Below are positions 32,436 to 40,293 of a stretch of DNA of 64,000 nt, piece after piece. The notes under the pieces are model-generated. The model had not been told where the DNA came from and did no database searches. It saw only the letters and a list, made by a program, of their open reading frames with translations. The position numbers and the translations under genes are program-made. How positions within the stretch are numbered: position 1 is the first letter of the stretch; every line of letters starts with the position of its first letter. The stretch is from the NCBI RefSeq assembly GCF_900110375.1, contig NZ_FODN01000001.1, positions 910,796 through 974,795 on the forward strand, written 5' to 3'. The DNA comes from Flavobacterium sinopsychrotolerans. Its GTDB lineage: Bacteria; Bacteroidota; Bacteroidia; Flavobacteriales; Flavobacteriaceae.

Positions 32436-33536
32436 ATGAAAGAGCAGGATTTATTTTATTTATTGGCATTGCAAAGAATAGAAGGTGTGGGCGACATAAT
32501 AGCCAAAAAACTGCTGACTCATTTTGGTACTGCGGAAGCGGTTTTTAATACAAAGGCATCGCAACTTGCTGCCATTGATGGAGTAGGATCTGTTTTGCTG
32601 AAAAATTTAAGAGACAAATCGGTTTTCGAAAAAGCAACTCAAGAACTGGAGTTTATAAAAGCAAATGAAATCAATGTGGTTTATTTTCAGGACGAAGACT
32701 ATCCAGAACGACTGAAACATTGTATTGATGGACCACTTTTATTATTTACCTCTGGGAATATAAATTTAAAAAATAGAAGAATCATCAGTATTGTAGGAAC
32801 GCGCCAAATTACCTCGTACGGAACTGAATTTTGCAGAAAATTGATTGAAGATTTGGCTCCGTTAGATCCTATAATCGTGAGTGGCTTTGCTTATGGTGTT
32901 GATATTGTGGCACATCAACTGGCAATGGAACATAATTTACAGACGATAGGCGTGGTGGCGCATGGTTTGAACCAAATTTACCCGAAAACCCATAAAAAAT
33001 ATGTGTCGAAAGTCGAACAGAACGGTGGTTTTATGACCGAGTTTTGGAGTTCTTCCAATCCGGATAAAGAAAATTTCGTAAAAAGAAACAGAATCGTTGC
33101 GGGAATGTCTGAAGCAACAATCGTAATTGAATCAGCCGATAGAGGCGGATCGTTGATTACTGCAAATATGGCGAATGATTACAACCGTGATGTTTTTGCG
33201 GTCCCGGGACGTGTTACGGATAAATACAGTCAGGGCTGCAACAACCTGATAAAAACCCAAAAAGCAAATGTCCTGACCAGTGCCGCGGATTTGATTTATA
33301 TTTTGAATTGGGATATTCAGAAGGAATCCAAACCTGTACAAAAACAATTGTTTGTAAACTTAGATGAAGACGAACAAAAAGTATACGATTACCTCCTTAA
33401 AACCGGGAAAGAACTTATGGATATTATTGCTTTGCGCTGTGATTTCCCTATTTATAAAATCTCAGGAATGCTGTTGAATATGGAACTGAAAGGCGTGATA
33501 CGGCCTTTGCCGGGGAAATTGTTTGAGGCGATTTGA
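32436..33536 (+). CDS. dprA: DNA processing protein DprA
   Basis: 366 residues. The N-terminal helix-hairpin-helix region (LQRIEGVGDIIAKKLLTHFG and IDGVGSVLLKNLRD) precedes the Rossmann-like SMF domain with ISIVGTRQITSYGTEFCRKL at about 115-134, IIVSGFAYGVDIVAHQLAME and FWSSSNPDKENFVKRNRIVA, ending in a winged-helix DprA C terminus (LLKTGKELMDIIALRCDFPI). DprA loads RecA on incoming single-stranded DNA in natural transformation. It is divergent from the HU/SPOR gene and lies 3 kb from no other competence gene; recA itself is at 38.2-39.2 kb. Confidence 0.95.
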   Translation: MKEQDLFYLLALQRIEGVGDIIAKKLLTHFGTAEAVFNTKASQLAAIDGVGSVLLKNLRDKSVFEKATQELEFIKANEINVVYFQDEDYPERLKHCIDGPLLLFTSGNINLKNRRIISIVGTRQITSYGTEFCRKLIEDLAPLDPIIVSGFAYGVDIVAHQLAMEHNLQTIGVVAHGLNQIYPKTHKKYVSKVEQNGGFMTEFWSSSNPDKENFVKRNRIVAGMSEATIVIESADRGGSLITANMANDYNRDVFAVPGRVTDKYSQGCNNLIKTQKANVLTSAADLIYILNWDIQKESKPVQKQLFVNLDEDEQKVYDYLLKTGKELMDIIALRCDFPIYKISGMLLNMELKGVIRPLPGKLFEAI

Positions 33537-33543
33537 TTTTAAA

Positions 33544-33608
33544 ATATAAGTCATGTAAGCTTTCGTGAAATAGAAATAAAACTATAAAAAAACTTACACG
33601 ACTTATAT
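33544..33608. repeat. Inverted repeat ATATAAGTCATGTAAG between dprA and trpS
   Basis: ATATAAGTCATGTAAG (33544-33559) faces CTTACACGACTTATAT (33593-33608), one mismatch, centre 33 bases. It lies between two convergent genes. The CATATAAGTCAT core recurs at 34708 and, less well, at 13831. Confidence 0.7.
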
Positions 33609-33624
33609 GTTTTAAAAATGGATT

Positions 33625-34599
33625 TTACATCTCAAATCCTAATTTCTCCCTCACTCTTGCCAGAACTCCATTGGCAACAGCCGAAGCTTTTTCGGCTCCT
33701 TTCTTGAGTAAAGCATCAACTTCATTAAGATTATTGATGTAATAATTGTATTTTTCTCTTTCGGTTTTGAAAGTTTCTGTAATCAATTCAAACAACGCTT
33801 GTTTAGCATGACCGTAGCCATAATTTCCACCAAGGTAATTGGCTTTCATCGCCGCGATTTGTTCTTCATTTGCTAATAAAGAATAAATAGCAAAAGCATT
33901 GCAAGTGTCTGGATTTTTATGATCTTCTAGTGGTGTGCTGTCGGTTTCAATACTCATGACTTGTTTGCGCAACGCTTTGTCATCTAGAAAGATATTGATT
34001 ATATTATTGGCTGATTTACTCATCTTTCCGCCATTAGTTCCTGGAATCAACATGCTGTCTTCCTGAATTTTGGCTTCGGGAAGTACAAAAGTTTCTCCCA
34101 TTTGGTGGTTGAAACGGGAGGCTACATCACGCGTGATTTCAACGTGTTGCAATTGGTCTTTTCCTACCGGAACCAGTTCAGCGTCGTATAATAAAATATC
34201 GGCAGCCATCAGCATTGGATAGGTAAACAAACCAGCGTTTACGTCTTCCAGTCTGTCCGCTTTGTCTTTGAAAGAATGCGCTAATGTCAAGCGTTGAAAA
34301 GGAAAAAAGCAACTCAAATACCATGATAATTCCGCTGTTTGTGGCACATCAGATTGTCTGTAGAAAACTACTTTGTCCACATTCAAACCACAAGCAAGCC
34401 AAGCTGCAGCGGTACTGTAAGTATTGGTTCGTAAGGTTTCACCGTTTTTTATTTGTGTTATCGAATGTAAATCAGCAATGAAAAGAAAGGATTCGTTTTC
34501 AGGTTTATTTGATAATGCTATTGCGGGAATGATTGCGCCAAGTAAGTTTCCTAAATGTGGTGTTCCAGTACTTTGAACGCCTGTAAGTATTTTTGCCAT
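33625..34599 (-). CDS. trpS: Tryptophanyl-tRNA synthetase
   Basis: 324 residues, standard for the bacterial enzyme. It begins MAKILTGVQSTGTPHLGNLL, where TPHLGNLLGAI carries the HIGH signature, then LFIADLHSITQ, and GKMSKSANNIINIF near residues 192-205 as the KMSKS motif, with a helical C terminus (YNYYINNLNEVDALLKKGAE). It charges tRNA-Trp. The single gene converges with dprA. Its upstream region contains direct repeats of GCAAAGTT/GCAAATT (34619-34664), described separately. Confidence 0.97.
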   Translation of the reverse strand: MAKILTGVQSTGTPHLGNLLGAIIPAIALSNKPENESFLFIADLHSITQIKNGETLRTNTYSTAAAWLACGLNVDKVVFYRQSDVPQTAELSWYLSCFFPFQRLTLAHSFKDKADRLEDVNAGLFTYPMLMAADILLYDAELVPVGKDQLQHVEITRDVASRFNHQMGETFVLPEAKIQEDSMLIPGTNGGKMSKSANNIINIFLDDKALRKQVMSIETDSTPLEDHKNPDTCNAFAIYSLLANEEQIAAMKANYLGGNYGYGHAKQALFELITETFKTEREKYNYYINNLNEVDALLKKGAEKASAVANGVLARVREKLGFEM

Positions 34600-34618
34600 T
34601 ATTTCTTTTTTCTTAAGC

Positions 34619-34664
34619 GCAAAGTTCGCAAAGTTTTTTAATTTTTACCGCAAATTCGCAAATT
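34619..34664. repeat. GCAAAGTTC / GCAAATTC direct repeats upstream of trpS
   Basis: GCAAAGTT occurs at 34619 and 34628 (9 bp period), and GCAAATT at 34650 and 34658. On the other strand this reads AATTTGCGAATTTGCGG then AACTTTGCGAACTTTGCG. From memory, the same phrase is found upstream of various genes in flavobacterial genomes, so it is probably a dispersed low-complexity repeat. Confidence 0.6.
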
Positions 34665-34707
34665 ATAAAATCAACTTATTTTAAATGGTGTTAGTAATTT
34701 TTTTAAC

Positions 34708-34797
34708 CATATAAGTCATTTAAGTCTTTAAAAACTTGATGATTAAAAGAGCGAGTTGTAATTGACCAGTAACTTAAAAACTTTGATGACTTATATG
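34708..34797. repeat. Inverted repeat CATATAAGTCAT upstream of plsC
   Basis: CATATAAGTCAT (34708-34719) faces ATGACTTATATG (34786-34797) exactly, with inner AAGT..TTTAA / TTAAAAACTT extending it. It is the second full copy of the motif in the window, 1.1 kb from the first. Confidence 0.72.
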
Positions 34798-34844
34798 TAG
34801 AAAAACCGAAGAATATTTTTTGACCATCATAACATCTGATTTCT

Positions 34845-34852
34845 TACTTTTG
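34845..34852 (+). promoter_or_regulatory. Predicted -7 box for plsC (TACTTTTG)
   Basis: A TAnnTTTG match only 5 bases before the plsC ATG, which would give a leaderless or nearly leaderless transcript. A TTG at 34820-34822 could be the -33 part. Confidence 0.45.
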
Positions 34853-34857
34853 AACCT

Positions 34858-35619
34858 ATGAGAGGATTAAAAATTATTTTTTGGGTATTGTGGCGCATTT
34901 GGTTTTATATTTTGATGACCATTCCCATATTGGTGATGTTTCCTTTTCTGGTATTATCTATTTTGACGGAAGGTGGCTATCCTTATTTTTTTAAGATGGC
35001 TCGTATTTGGGCAAAATTTATTCTTTTCGGGATGGGATTTTATTATAAAATAGACAAAAGCCAAGAAATGGAATACCAAAAAAGTTACATGATTGTTGCC
35101 AATCACACCTCAATGGCCGATATTATGCTGATGCTTGCCCTAACAAGAAATCCGTTTGTTTTTGTGGGTAAAAAAGAATTGTCAAAAATTCCTTTGTTTG
35201 GATTTTTCTATAAAAGAACCTGTATTTTAGTGGACAGAAGTTCTTCAAAAAGTAAAATGGAAGTTTTTAACCGCGCTCAAAAAAGAATTAATCAAGGATT
35301 GAGTATTTGTATTTTTCCAGAAGGCGGCGTTCCGGATGACGAATCGGTTTTGTTAGATACTTTCAAAGACGGTGCTTTTCGCTTGGCGATAGAACACGAA
35401 ATTCCTATTGTTCCCATTACTTTTGCCGATAACAAAAGGAGATTTTCCTATACTTTTTTTAGCGGAAGCCCAGGAATTATGCGTGTAAAAATGCATTCGC
35501 ACGTAGAGACTTTAGGAAAAACCGGTTTTGACCGCAAAGAAATTCGTGAAGAAGTGCGCGAAATAATATACAATCAACTGATAGCTTTCGATTCTGATCC
35601 AATTAAAAGCTATAACTAA
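34858..35619 (+). CDS. plsC: 1-acyl-sn-glycerol-3-phosphate acyltransferase
   Basis: 253 residues. N-terminal membrane segments (IIFWVLWRIWFYILMTIPIL, VMFPFLVLSIL) precede the HX4D motif VANHTSMADIMLMLALTRNP (about 80-99) and the substrate-binding IFPEGGVPDDES (about 155-166); the C-terminal region has VPITFADNKRRFSYTFF. It adds the second acyl chain to lysophosphatidic acid in the inner membrane. Single gene, preceded by a -7 box very close to the start. Its end overlaps the convergent 35603-37048 gene by 17 bases. Confidence 0.93.
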   Translation: MRGLKIIFWVLWRIWFYILMTIPILVMFPFLVLSILTEGGYPYFFKMARIWAKFILFGMGFYYKIDKSQEMEYQKSYMIVANHTSMADIMLMLALTRNPFVFVGKKELSKIPLFGFFYKRTCILVDRSSSKSKMEVFNRAQKRINQGLSICIFPEGGVPDDESVLLDTFKDGAFRLAIEHEIPIVPITFADNKRRFSYTFFSGSPGIMRVKMHSHVETLGKTGFDRKEIREEVREIIYNQLIAFDSDPIKSYN

Positions 35620-37048
35620 TACCAGAATACAAGCCGATAAATAGCGGTTTAAAGTCACCCGAGTTGTTGGAAAAGGTATTCAATTGATATTTAAGCATTG
35701 GTTCCACATTAATTTGGAATGATTTTATAATCTGGTACTTAAATCCTAGACCCACATTAGTACTGAAATGGACTTGATTCAGGTTTTTTGCCTCTCCTAA
35801 TTTCACATTGGTTTCAGAGGAAACTAACGATATTTTATTCTGACTGAGAAACAAAGTACTTACACCTCCAATAACGTTGATTCCAAATTTTTTATCCAAA
35901 ACAGCATAGGAAATTTCCAAAGGAACTTCGTAATAGCCCATTTTTTGATTGATAGCGCCTGTATTTGTTTTTTGCAAGTCTTTTTCAAAAGTCAATAGCG
36001 TGTTAAGACCAGCTTCATTTTTAATCTCAATTAATGCATTTGAAGAATAATTGATATTTGCCAGATTATTGTTTGCCAAACCGGTTGAGTAGACTACGTT
36101 ATTCGTGTTGTATCCTAACGACAACTTGTTAATTCCGCTTCGTAAGGCTACTTTTTTAGAAACAGCATAATTTACCCCAACACCAAAACTTAAGCTGTTA
36201 TCGGCCGTTTTTTGATTTTCTGAAAATTGTGGGTCAATAGCAGAGCCGCCTGAATTTGAATTCAGATACACCGCCGCGATGTTTGGCGTAATTTGCCACT
36301 TGTTTTTTTGATTAAGAACTACAACTTCTTTTTCTTCTCCTTTTCTCTTTTTAAGGATTTCTTCTAATTCGTTGGGCGTTTCAGTATTACTCGATGACTG
36401 TTTTTTGGAATCTATTGCAGCAATTTTAGAGTTCCCGCCTTCTTCTAAACCACTTTTTTTCAATGTTTTATTTTGAAAATTATCAAATGTTTTATCAGTT
36501 GTTATACCATTTTTTTCTGTAGTGATGTATTCAGATGTCACGACATTGTTATCCGGAGAGGCTTGTTTTATCGCAGTATAATTTTCTTGTAGATTAACAA
36601 GAGCATTAGTTTGATTGTTCTTTTTCTCAGAATAGACTTTCGATTTATCAGCATGTATGAATTTTTTTTCATTTGTTTTCCCAGTTTTAATAGTATTATT
36701 TATAGCGACTTGAGGAACTTTTTTTATTTCTAAAAGATTGGTATTGTTTTCTGTTTTAGGTATCACAGAGTCCTTATTTTTAGAAGAATTTTTTAAAATA
36801 TTTGGTTCTAGAACGATGCTTTTATTTATTTCTATTTCCGTTTTAAAAATGGAATTCAATGCGAATAAACCCAGAAGAAAAGCCGCTGCAATTCCTGGAA
36901 ATTTTATCCAGAAAGGAATTATTTTTCTTTTTTTCTTCTTTTTATCTAATGCAGTTTGGATGTTTTTCCAGACTTGCTCATTCGGATTCATTTCAAAATC
37001 CTTGAATTTTTCTTGAAAAAATCGGTCTATATTTTTTTTATCATTCAT
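35603..37048 (-). CDS. Candidate dual-membrane-spanning anti-sigma protein (cytoplasmic tail, inner-membrane helix, linker, outer-membrane barrel)
   Basis: 481 residues. The first ~42 residues are charged and cytoplasmic (NIDRFFQEKFKDFEMNPNEQ, VWKNIQTALD), with a membrane helix at about 45-66 (FWIKFPGIAAAFLLGLFALN). Then come about 170-180 low-complexity, Asn/Lys/Thr/Ser-rich residues without hydrophobic segments, and from about residue 250 a beta-barrel-like part (WQITPNIAAVYLNSNSGGSA, LSFGVGVNYAVSKKVALRSG, FSTNVGLGFKYQIIKSFQIN), ending ISYSF with the C-terminal Phe of outer-membrane proteins. It overlaps the sigma-factor gene by 4 bases. This layout matches the Dma-type double-membrane anti-sigma factors described in Bacteroides. 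Alternatively it could be two functional parts of an ordinary envelope protein; there is no FecR domain. Confidence 0.6.
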   Translation of the reverse strand: MNDKKNIDRFFQEKFKDFEMNPNEQVWKNIQTALDKKKKKRKIIPFWIKFPGIAAAFLLGLFALNSIFKTEIEINKSIVLEPNILKNSSKNKDSVIPKTENNTNLLEIKKVPQVAINNTIKTGKTNEKKFIHADKSKVYSEKKNNQTNALVNLQENYTAIKQASPDNNVVTSEYITTEKNGITTDKTFDNFQNKTLKKSGLEEGGNSKIAAIDSKKQSSSNTETPNELEEILKKRKGEEKEVVVLNQKNKWQITPNIAAVYLNSNSGGSAIDPQFSENQKTADNSLSFGVGVNYAVSKKVALRSGINKLSLGYNTNNVVYSTGLANNNLANINYSSNALIEIKNEAGLNTLLTFEKDLQKTNTGAINQKMGYYEVPLEISYAVLDKKFGINVIGGVSTLFLSQNKISLVSSETNVKLGEAKNLNQVHFSTNVGLGFKYQIIKSFQINVEPMLKYQLNTFSNNSGDFKPLFIGLYSGISYSF

Positions 37049-37602
37049 TTTGCAGACGACTTTATTTTAATTGTTGAATAAGCATCAATTTTGTCTTTTA
37101 ATATTGCTCTGGCTCTAGCAAGATTTGATTTTGTGGTTCCTGTAGAAATTTTCAGCATTTCAGAAACTTCTTTGTGGGAATAGCCATCAAGTACATAAAG
37201 ACTGAATACTAAGCGGTATTGATCCGGTAACTCGTGGATGATTTTCATTAAATAATCAATAGAAATATTCTCGGCATCAATTTCAACTTCTTCATCAGGA
37301 ATATTGTCATTTATAACCTCCATATATCGGACACCTTTGAATTTTTGAAGGGCATTATTAATTACGATTCTTTTTGCCCATCCTTCGAAAGAACCTTTAA
37401 AATTATACTGTTCAATTTTTCCGAAAATAATCAAAAACCCATCTTGTAAATTGTCCTCAGCATCTGCATAATTAGAAGAATACTTTAAACATACTCCATA
37501 GAATTTTTTTGCAAACAATTGGTATAACTGTGCTTGTGCTTTGGAGTTGTTTTTTTTACATTGATTGATTATTTCATCTAATCCCACAGTATGATCAGGC
37601 AT
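37045..37602 (-). CDS. ECF RNA polymerase sigma factor
   Basis: 185 residues. Region 2 is visible as LYQLFAKKFYGVCLKYSSNY, ADAEDNLQDGFLIIFGKIEQ and FKGSFEGWAKRIVINNALQK, and region 4 as IHELPDQYRLVFSLYVLDGY, SHKEVSEMLKISTGTTKSNL, with the Sigma70_r4_2 helix-turn-helix. ECF factors of this length direct RNA polymerase to envelope- or nutrient-response promoters. The ATG overlaps the stop of the upstream lipoprotein gene by one base, and the stop overlaps the start of the barrel protein gene by 4 bases, so all three are tightly coupled. The downstream gene is a likely anti-sigma partner. Confidence 0.93.
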   Translation of the reverse strand: MPDHTVGLDEIINQCKKNNSKAQAQLYQLFAKKFYGVCLKYSSNYADAEDNLQDGFLIIFGKIEQYNFKGSFEGWAKRIVINNALQKFKGVRYMEVINDNIPDEEVEIDAENISIDYLMKIIHELPDQYRLVFSLYVLDGYSHKEVSEMLKISTGTTKSNLARARAILKDKIDAYSTIKIKSSAK

Positions 37603-38015
37603 TAATTAGTGGTAACTGGAACTTCTACTTCCTCAAAAATATTTTTACCATCGGCATCTTCTCCTTTATAAAATTTGAAAATATAGGAACCGGTGTTAGT
37701 TACGTAAAATTTGAAAGAGACTTCTGTAGCTTCAGTAGTCAATGGTTTGCAATCAGTGCTTTCCAAAACTGTAGTTTGTATGCCAATGGTTCTGATATTT
37801 AAATCCTTGTCGTAATAAATTCCTTGAAAATAATGACAGTCTGAAGGTTTTTTATACTTCAATTTTATTTCATACGTTTCTCCTAGTTTAAAAGATTCGG
37901 GTAGCGTATAACTGTCTATTGGAAGTATTTCGGAACTGTATTTTTGTTGATCATCGTCAATACTACAAGAAACCAGTGTCAATAAAAATAGGGTGAGTAA
38001 AATAAGTTTTTTCAT
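37602..38015 (-). CDS. Small lipoprotein, first gene of the sigma-factor module
   Basis: 137 residues. MKKLILLTLFLLTLVSC is a signal peptide with lipobox LVSC (Cys17), followed directly by SIDDD. In Bacteroidetes, an acidic stretch next to the lipidated Cys is a lipoprotein export signal for the outer leaflet of the outer membrane, so surface exposure is likely. The mature part is a beta-rich domain (FKLGETYEIKLKYKKPSDCH, FYVTNTGSYIFKFYKGEDAD) with two further Cys. The family is not recognised. The last base of its stop overlaps the sigma factor's ATG. Position suggests a role, possibly as ligand-binding or envelope sensor, in the module, but this is inference. Confidence 0.7.
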   Translation of the reverse strand: MKKLILLTLFLLTLVSCSIDDDQQKYSSEILPIDSYTLPESFKLGETYEIKLKYKKPSDCHYFQGIYYDKDLNIRTIGIQTTVLESTDCKPLTTEATEVSFKFYVTNTGSYIFKFYKGEDADGKNIFEEVEVPVTTN

Positions 38016-38120
38016 CTTTTATAATTTTAAAAAGTTAATACGATTCCGCCACTTTAAAAGTTTTTGTAGACGGTTTCTTTATAGATGAAATTTTAAAAAA
38101 AGGTTGCGTTTAAAAATGAA

Positions 38121-38143
38121 AAAACCCGATATTCTCGGGTTTT
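38121..38143 (-). terminator. Terminator of recA
   Basis: AAAACCCGA (38121-38129) pairs with TCGGGTTTT (38135-38143), loop 5, with an AT tract on the minus-strand downstream side. It is 6 bases from the recA stop. Confidence 0.85.
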
Positions 38144-38149
38144 AGTTTT

Positions 38150-39157
38150 TTATGCTTCAGCTAGTTCTTTTATTCTAGCTTTGATTTTTTCTTCAAGTTC
38201 ATCCGCTAATTCCGGATTGTCTTTGATTAAAGACTTAACAGCATCACGACCTTGCCCTAGTTTGGTTTCACCGTAACTGAACCAAGATCCCGCTTTTTTG
38301 ATGATTTCAAATTCAACGGCAAGATCTAGAATCTCTCCTGTTTTTGAAATTCCTTCACCATACATGATGTCAAATTCAGCGATTTTAAATGGTGGAGCAA
38401 CTTTGTTTTTCACCACTTTTACTTTGGTTCTGTTTCCAAGTACGTTATCACCATCTTTAATTTGTGTAGAACGACGGATATCTAAACGAACCGAAGCGTA
38501 AAACTTCAATGCATTTCCTCCAGTAGTTGTTTCTGGATTTCCAAACATCACTCCAATTTTCTCTCTCAATTGATTGATAAAGAAAACCGTACAATGTGTT
38601 TTGCTGATCGTCCCTGTCAATTTACGCAATGCTTGAGACATCAAACGAGCGTGTAATCCCATTTTAGAATCTCCCATTTCGCCTTCAATTTCACTTTTTG
38701 GCGTCAAAGCAGCAACCGAGTCAATTACAACAATGTCAATTGCTCCGGAACGAATCAAGTTCTCTGCAATCTCTAATGCTTGCTCTCCGTTATCGGGTTG
38801 TGATATGATTAAGTTTTCGATGTCCACACCTAATTTCTCAGCATAATTTCTATCGAAAGCGTGTTCTGCATCAATAAAGGCAGCAATTCCACCTGCTTTT
38901 TGAGCTTCAGCAATAGCGTGAAGTGTCAACGTGGTTTTTCCAGAAGATTCCGGACCATATATTTCAATAATTCTTCCTCTTGGATAACCGCCAACTCCTA
39001 ATGCTAAATCGATTCCTAAAGACCCTGAAGAAATAGTTTCCACCTCTTCAATGGCTTTGTCGCCCATTTTCATTACTGTTCCTTTTCCGTAGGTTTTGTC
39101 TAGTTTGTCAAGCGTAAGTTGTAGCGCTTTTAATTTAGATTCTTTCTCTGTACTCAT
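38150..39157 (-). CDS. recA: Recombinase RecA
   Basis: 335 residues from the ATG at 39157. It starts [20 protein letters not shown], then [11 protein letters not shown], the Walker [41 protein letters not shown], the Walker B/DNA-binding [20 protein letters not shown] and the C-terminal [20 protein letters not shown]. An ATG 24 bases upstream (39181) would add MKEKVKEK, which I did not take because flavobacterial RecA typically begins MSxEKExKLKALQ. RecA forms filaments on single-stranded DNA for recombination and repair, and DprA (32.4 kb) loads it in transformation. Single gene with a strong terminator. Confidence 0.97.
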   Translation of the reverse strand: MSTEKESKLKALQLTLDKLDKTYGKGTVMKMGDKAIEEVETISSGSLGIDLALGVGGYPRGRIIEIYGPESSGKTTLTLHAIAEAQKAGGIAAFIDAEHAFDRNYAEKLGVDIENLIISQPDNGEQALEIAENLIRSGAIDIVVIDSVAALTPKSEIEGEMGDSKMGLHARLMSQALRKLTGTISKTHCTVFFINQLREKIGVMFGNPETTTGGNALKFYASVRLDIRRSTQIKDGDNVLGNRTKVKVVKNKVAPPFKIAEFDIMYGEGISKTGEILDLAVEFEIIKKAGSWFSYGETKLGQGRDAVKSLIKDNPELADELEEKIKARIKELAEA

Positions 39158-39347
39158 CTTCTCTTTTACCTTTTCTTTCATCTATTTGTATTGTTTTATA
39201 ACGGTAATAAACTGACAGGATGACTAATTACCCTGTAATTTCATTTGTATACTGAACATTTATTTTCGTAAAAATACTTCTTTTTTTAATTAAAAATTTC
39301 TCTTTCCAGAATATTTTAAATTAAAAACTACAAGTCAATTATGCGTA

Positions 39348-39887
39348 TTATGTGAACAATGCTTTTAATTCGGTTGCATCGTGTGGGTTCATTTTACCAG
39401 CCAAAACTAAACTCAGTTGTTTGCGTCGCAATGCGGCTTCAAAACGTTGTTTTTCTAGTTCGGTTTCCGGAACAATTTGTGGTACTTCAACTGGTCTACC
39501 CGTATCGTCAACCGCCACAAAAGTATAAATCGCTTCATTGGCTTTGGTTTTGTTGCCCGATTCTCTGTCTTCGACCCAAATGTCAATGTATATTTCCATT
39601 GAACTCTTGAAAGATCTGGAAACTTTAGCTTCCACAGTAACGACACTTCCCAGCGGAATGGCTCTGTTGAAAGCAACATGATTGACGGATGCAGTAACTA
39701 CAATTCTACGGGAATGTCTTCGTGCCGCTATACTCGCTGCGCGATCCATACGGGCTAATAGTTCTCCTCCAAAAAGATTGTTCAAAGGATTGGTCTCACT
39801 TGGTAAAACCAAATCTGTTAATATCGTCAGGGATTCTGAAGGGTGTTTTGGTGTCATTTTTTTATGTAAAAAGGAATTGTTGTTCAA
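39348..39887 (-). CDS. Acyl-CoA thioesterase (hotdog fold)
   Basis: 179 residues. Landmarks: ESLTILTDLVLPSETNPLNN, then LFGGELLARMDRAASIAARR and HSRRIVVTASVNHVAFNRAI, the paired features of the BFIT/BACH acyl-CoA hydrolases (Asn-rich loop and LFGG..L..D.AA), with EAIYTFVAVDDTGRPVEVPQ at the end of the fold. It hydrolyses acyl-CoA thioesters in the cytoplasm; chain-length preference is unknown. An alternative ATG at residue 11 (39857) would remove MNNNSFLHKK, and the shorter form may be real. It is followed at 166 bases by recA on the same strand, with no terminator seen. Confidence 0.88.
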   Translation of the reverse strand: MNNNSFLHKKMTPKHPSESLTILTDLVLPSETNPLNNLFGGELLARMDRAASIAARRHSRRIVVTASVNHVAFNRAIPLGSVVTVEAKVSRSFKSSMEIYIDIWVEDRESGNKTKANEAIYTFVAVDDTGRPVEVPQIVPETELEKQRFEAALRRKQLSLVLAGKMNPHDATELKALFT

Positions 39888-39905
39888 AATAATAAGTTGT
39901 AAAGT

Positions 39906-40289
39906 CTAGTTTAACCAATAAACGGCCAATATTGCAGGGATAAAATAGATCACAATTGTTCTGGCGCCATCATAATCTTTGGCCAATCGTTGTCCAAAAA
40001 GCAACATCAACAACGTGATGCAGGAGAAAACGGCTCCGTAAAAACCGAAGATTCTGCCATTATTCACGAATAATTCGATGCAACCCACCACACATAAAAT
40101 ACCAGAGATTAACTCTAAAATTAAAATGTTCAGTAATGCTAAAGGCACATGATTTTTTAACGGCGTTTTAGCGAAATGGCCTTTCAACCAGTCTACATTG
40201 TCTTTCCAATAAAACAGTTTGTCATAACCGGATTGCAGAAAAGTGATGGCCAGGAAAATTAAAATCAAAATAGAAGTAATGTTGTTCAT
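39906..40289 (-). CDS. DoxX family membrane protein
   Basis: 127 residues with four membrane segments: SILILIFLAITFLQSGYDKL, HVPLALLNILILELISGILC, IFGFYGAVFSCITLLMLLFG and TIVIYFIPAILAVYWLN. The 'FL.SG..K..' start and 'RLAKDY.GA' near the third helix are DoxX-like. DoxX proteins are small inner-membrane proteins of uncertain function, sometimes tied to redox or terminal-oxidase systems. It lies 4 bases after the holB stop on the same strand and ends 18 bases before the thioesterase start, so holB, doxX and the thioesterase look like one transcript. Confidence 0.8.
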   Translation of the reverse strand: MNNITSILILIFLAITFLQSGYDKLFYWKDNVDWLKGHFAKTPLKNHVPLALLNILILELISGILCVVGCIELFVNNGRIFGFYGAVFSCITLLMLLFGQRLAKDYDGARTIVIYFIPAILAVYWLN

Positions 40290-40293
40290 GTTT

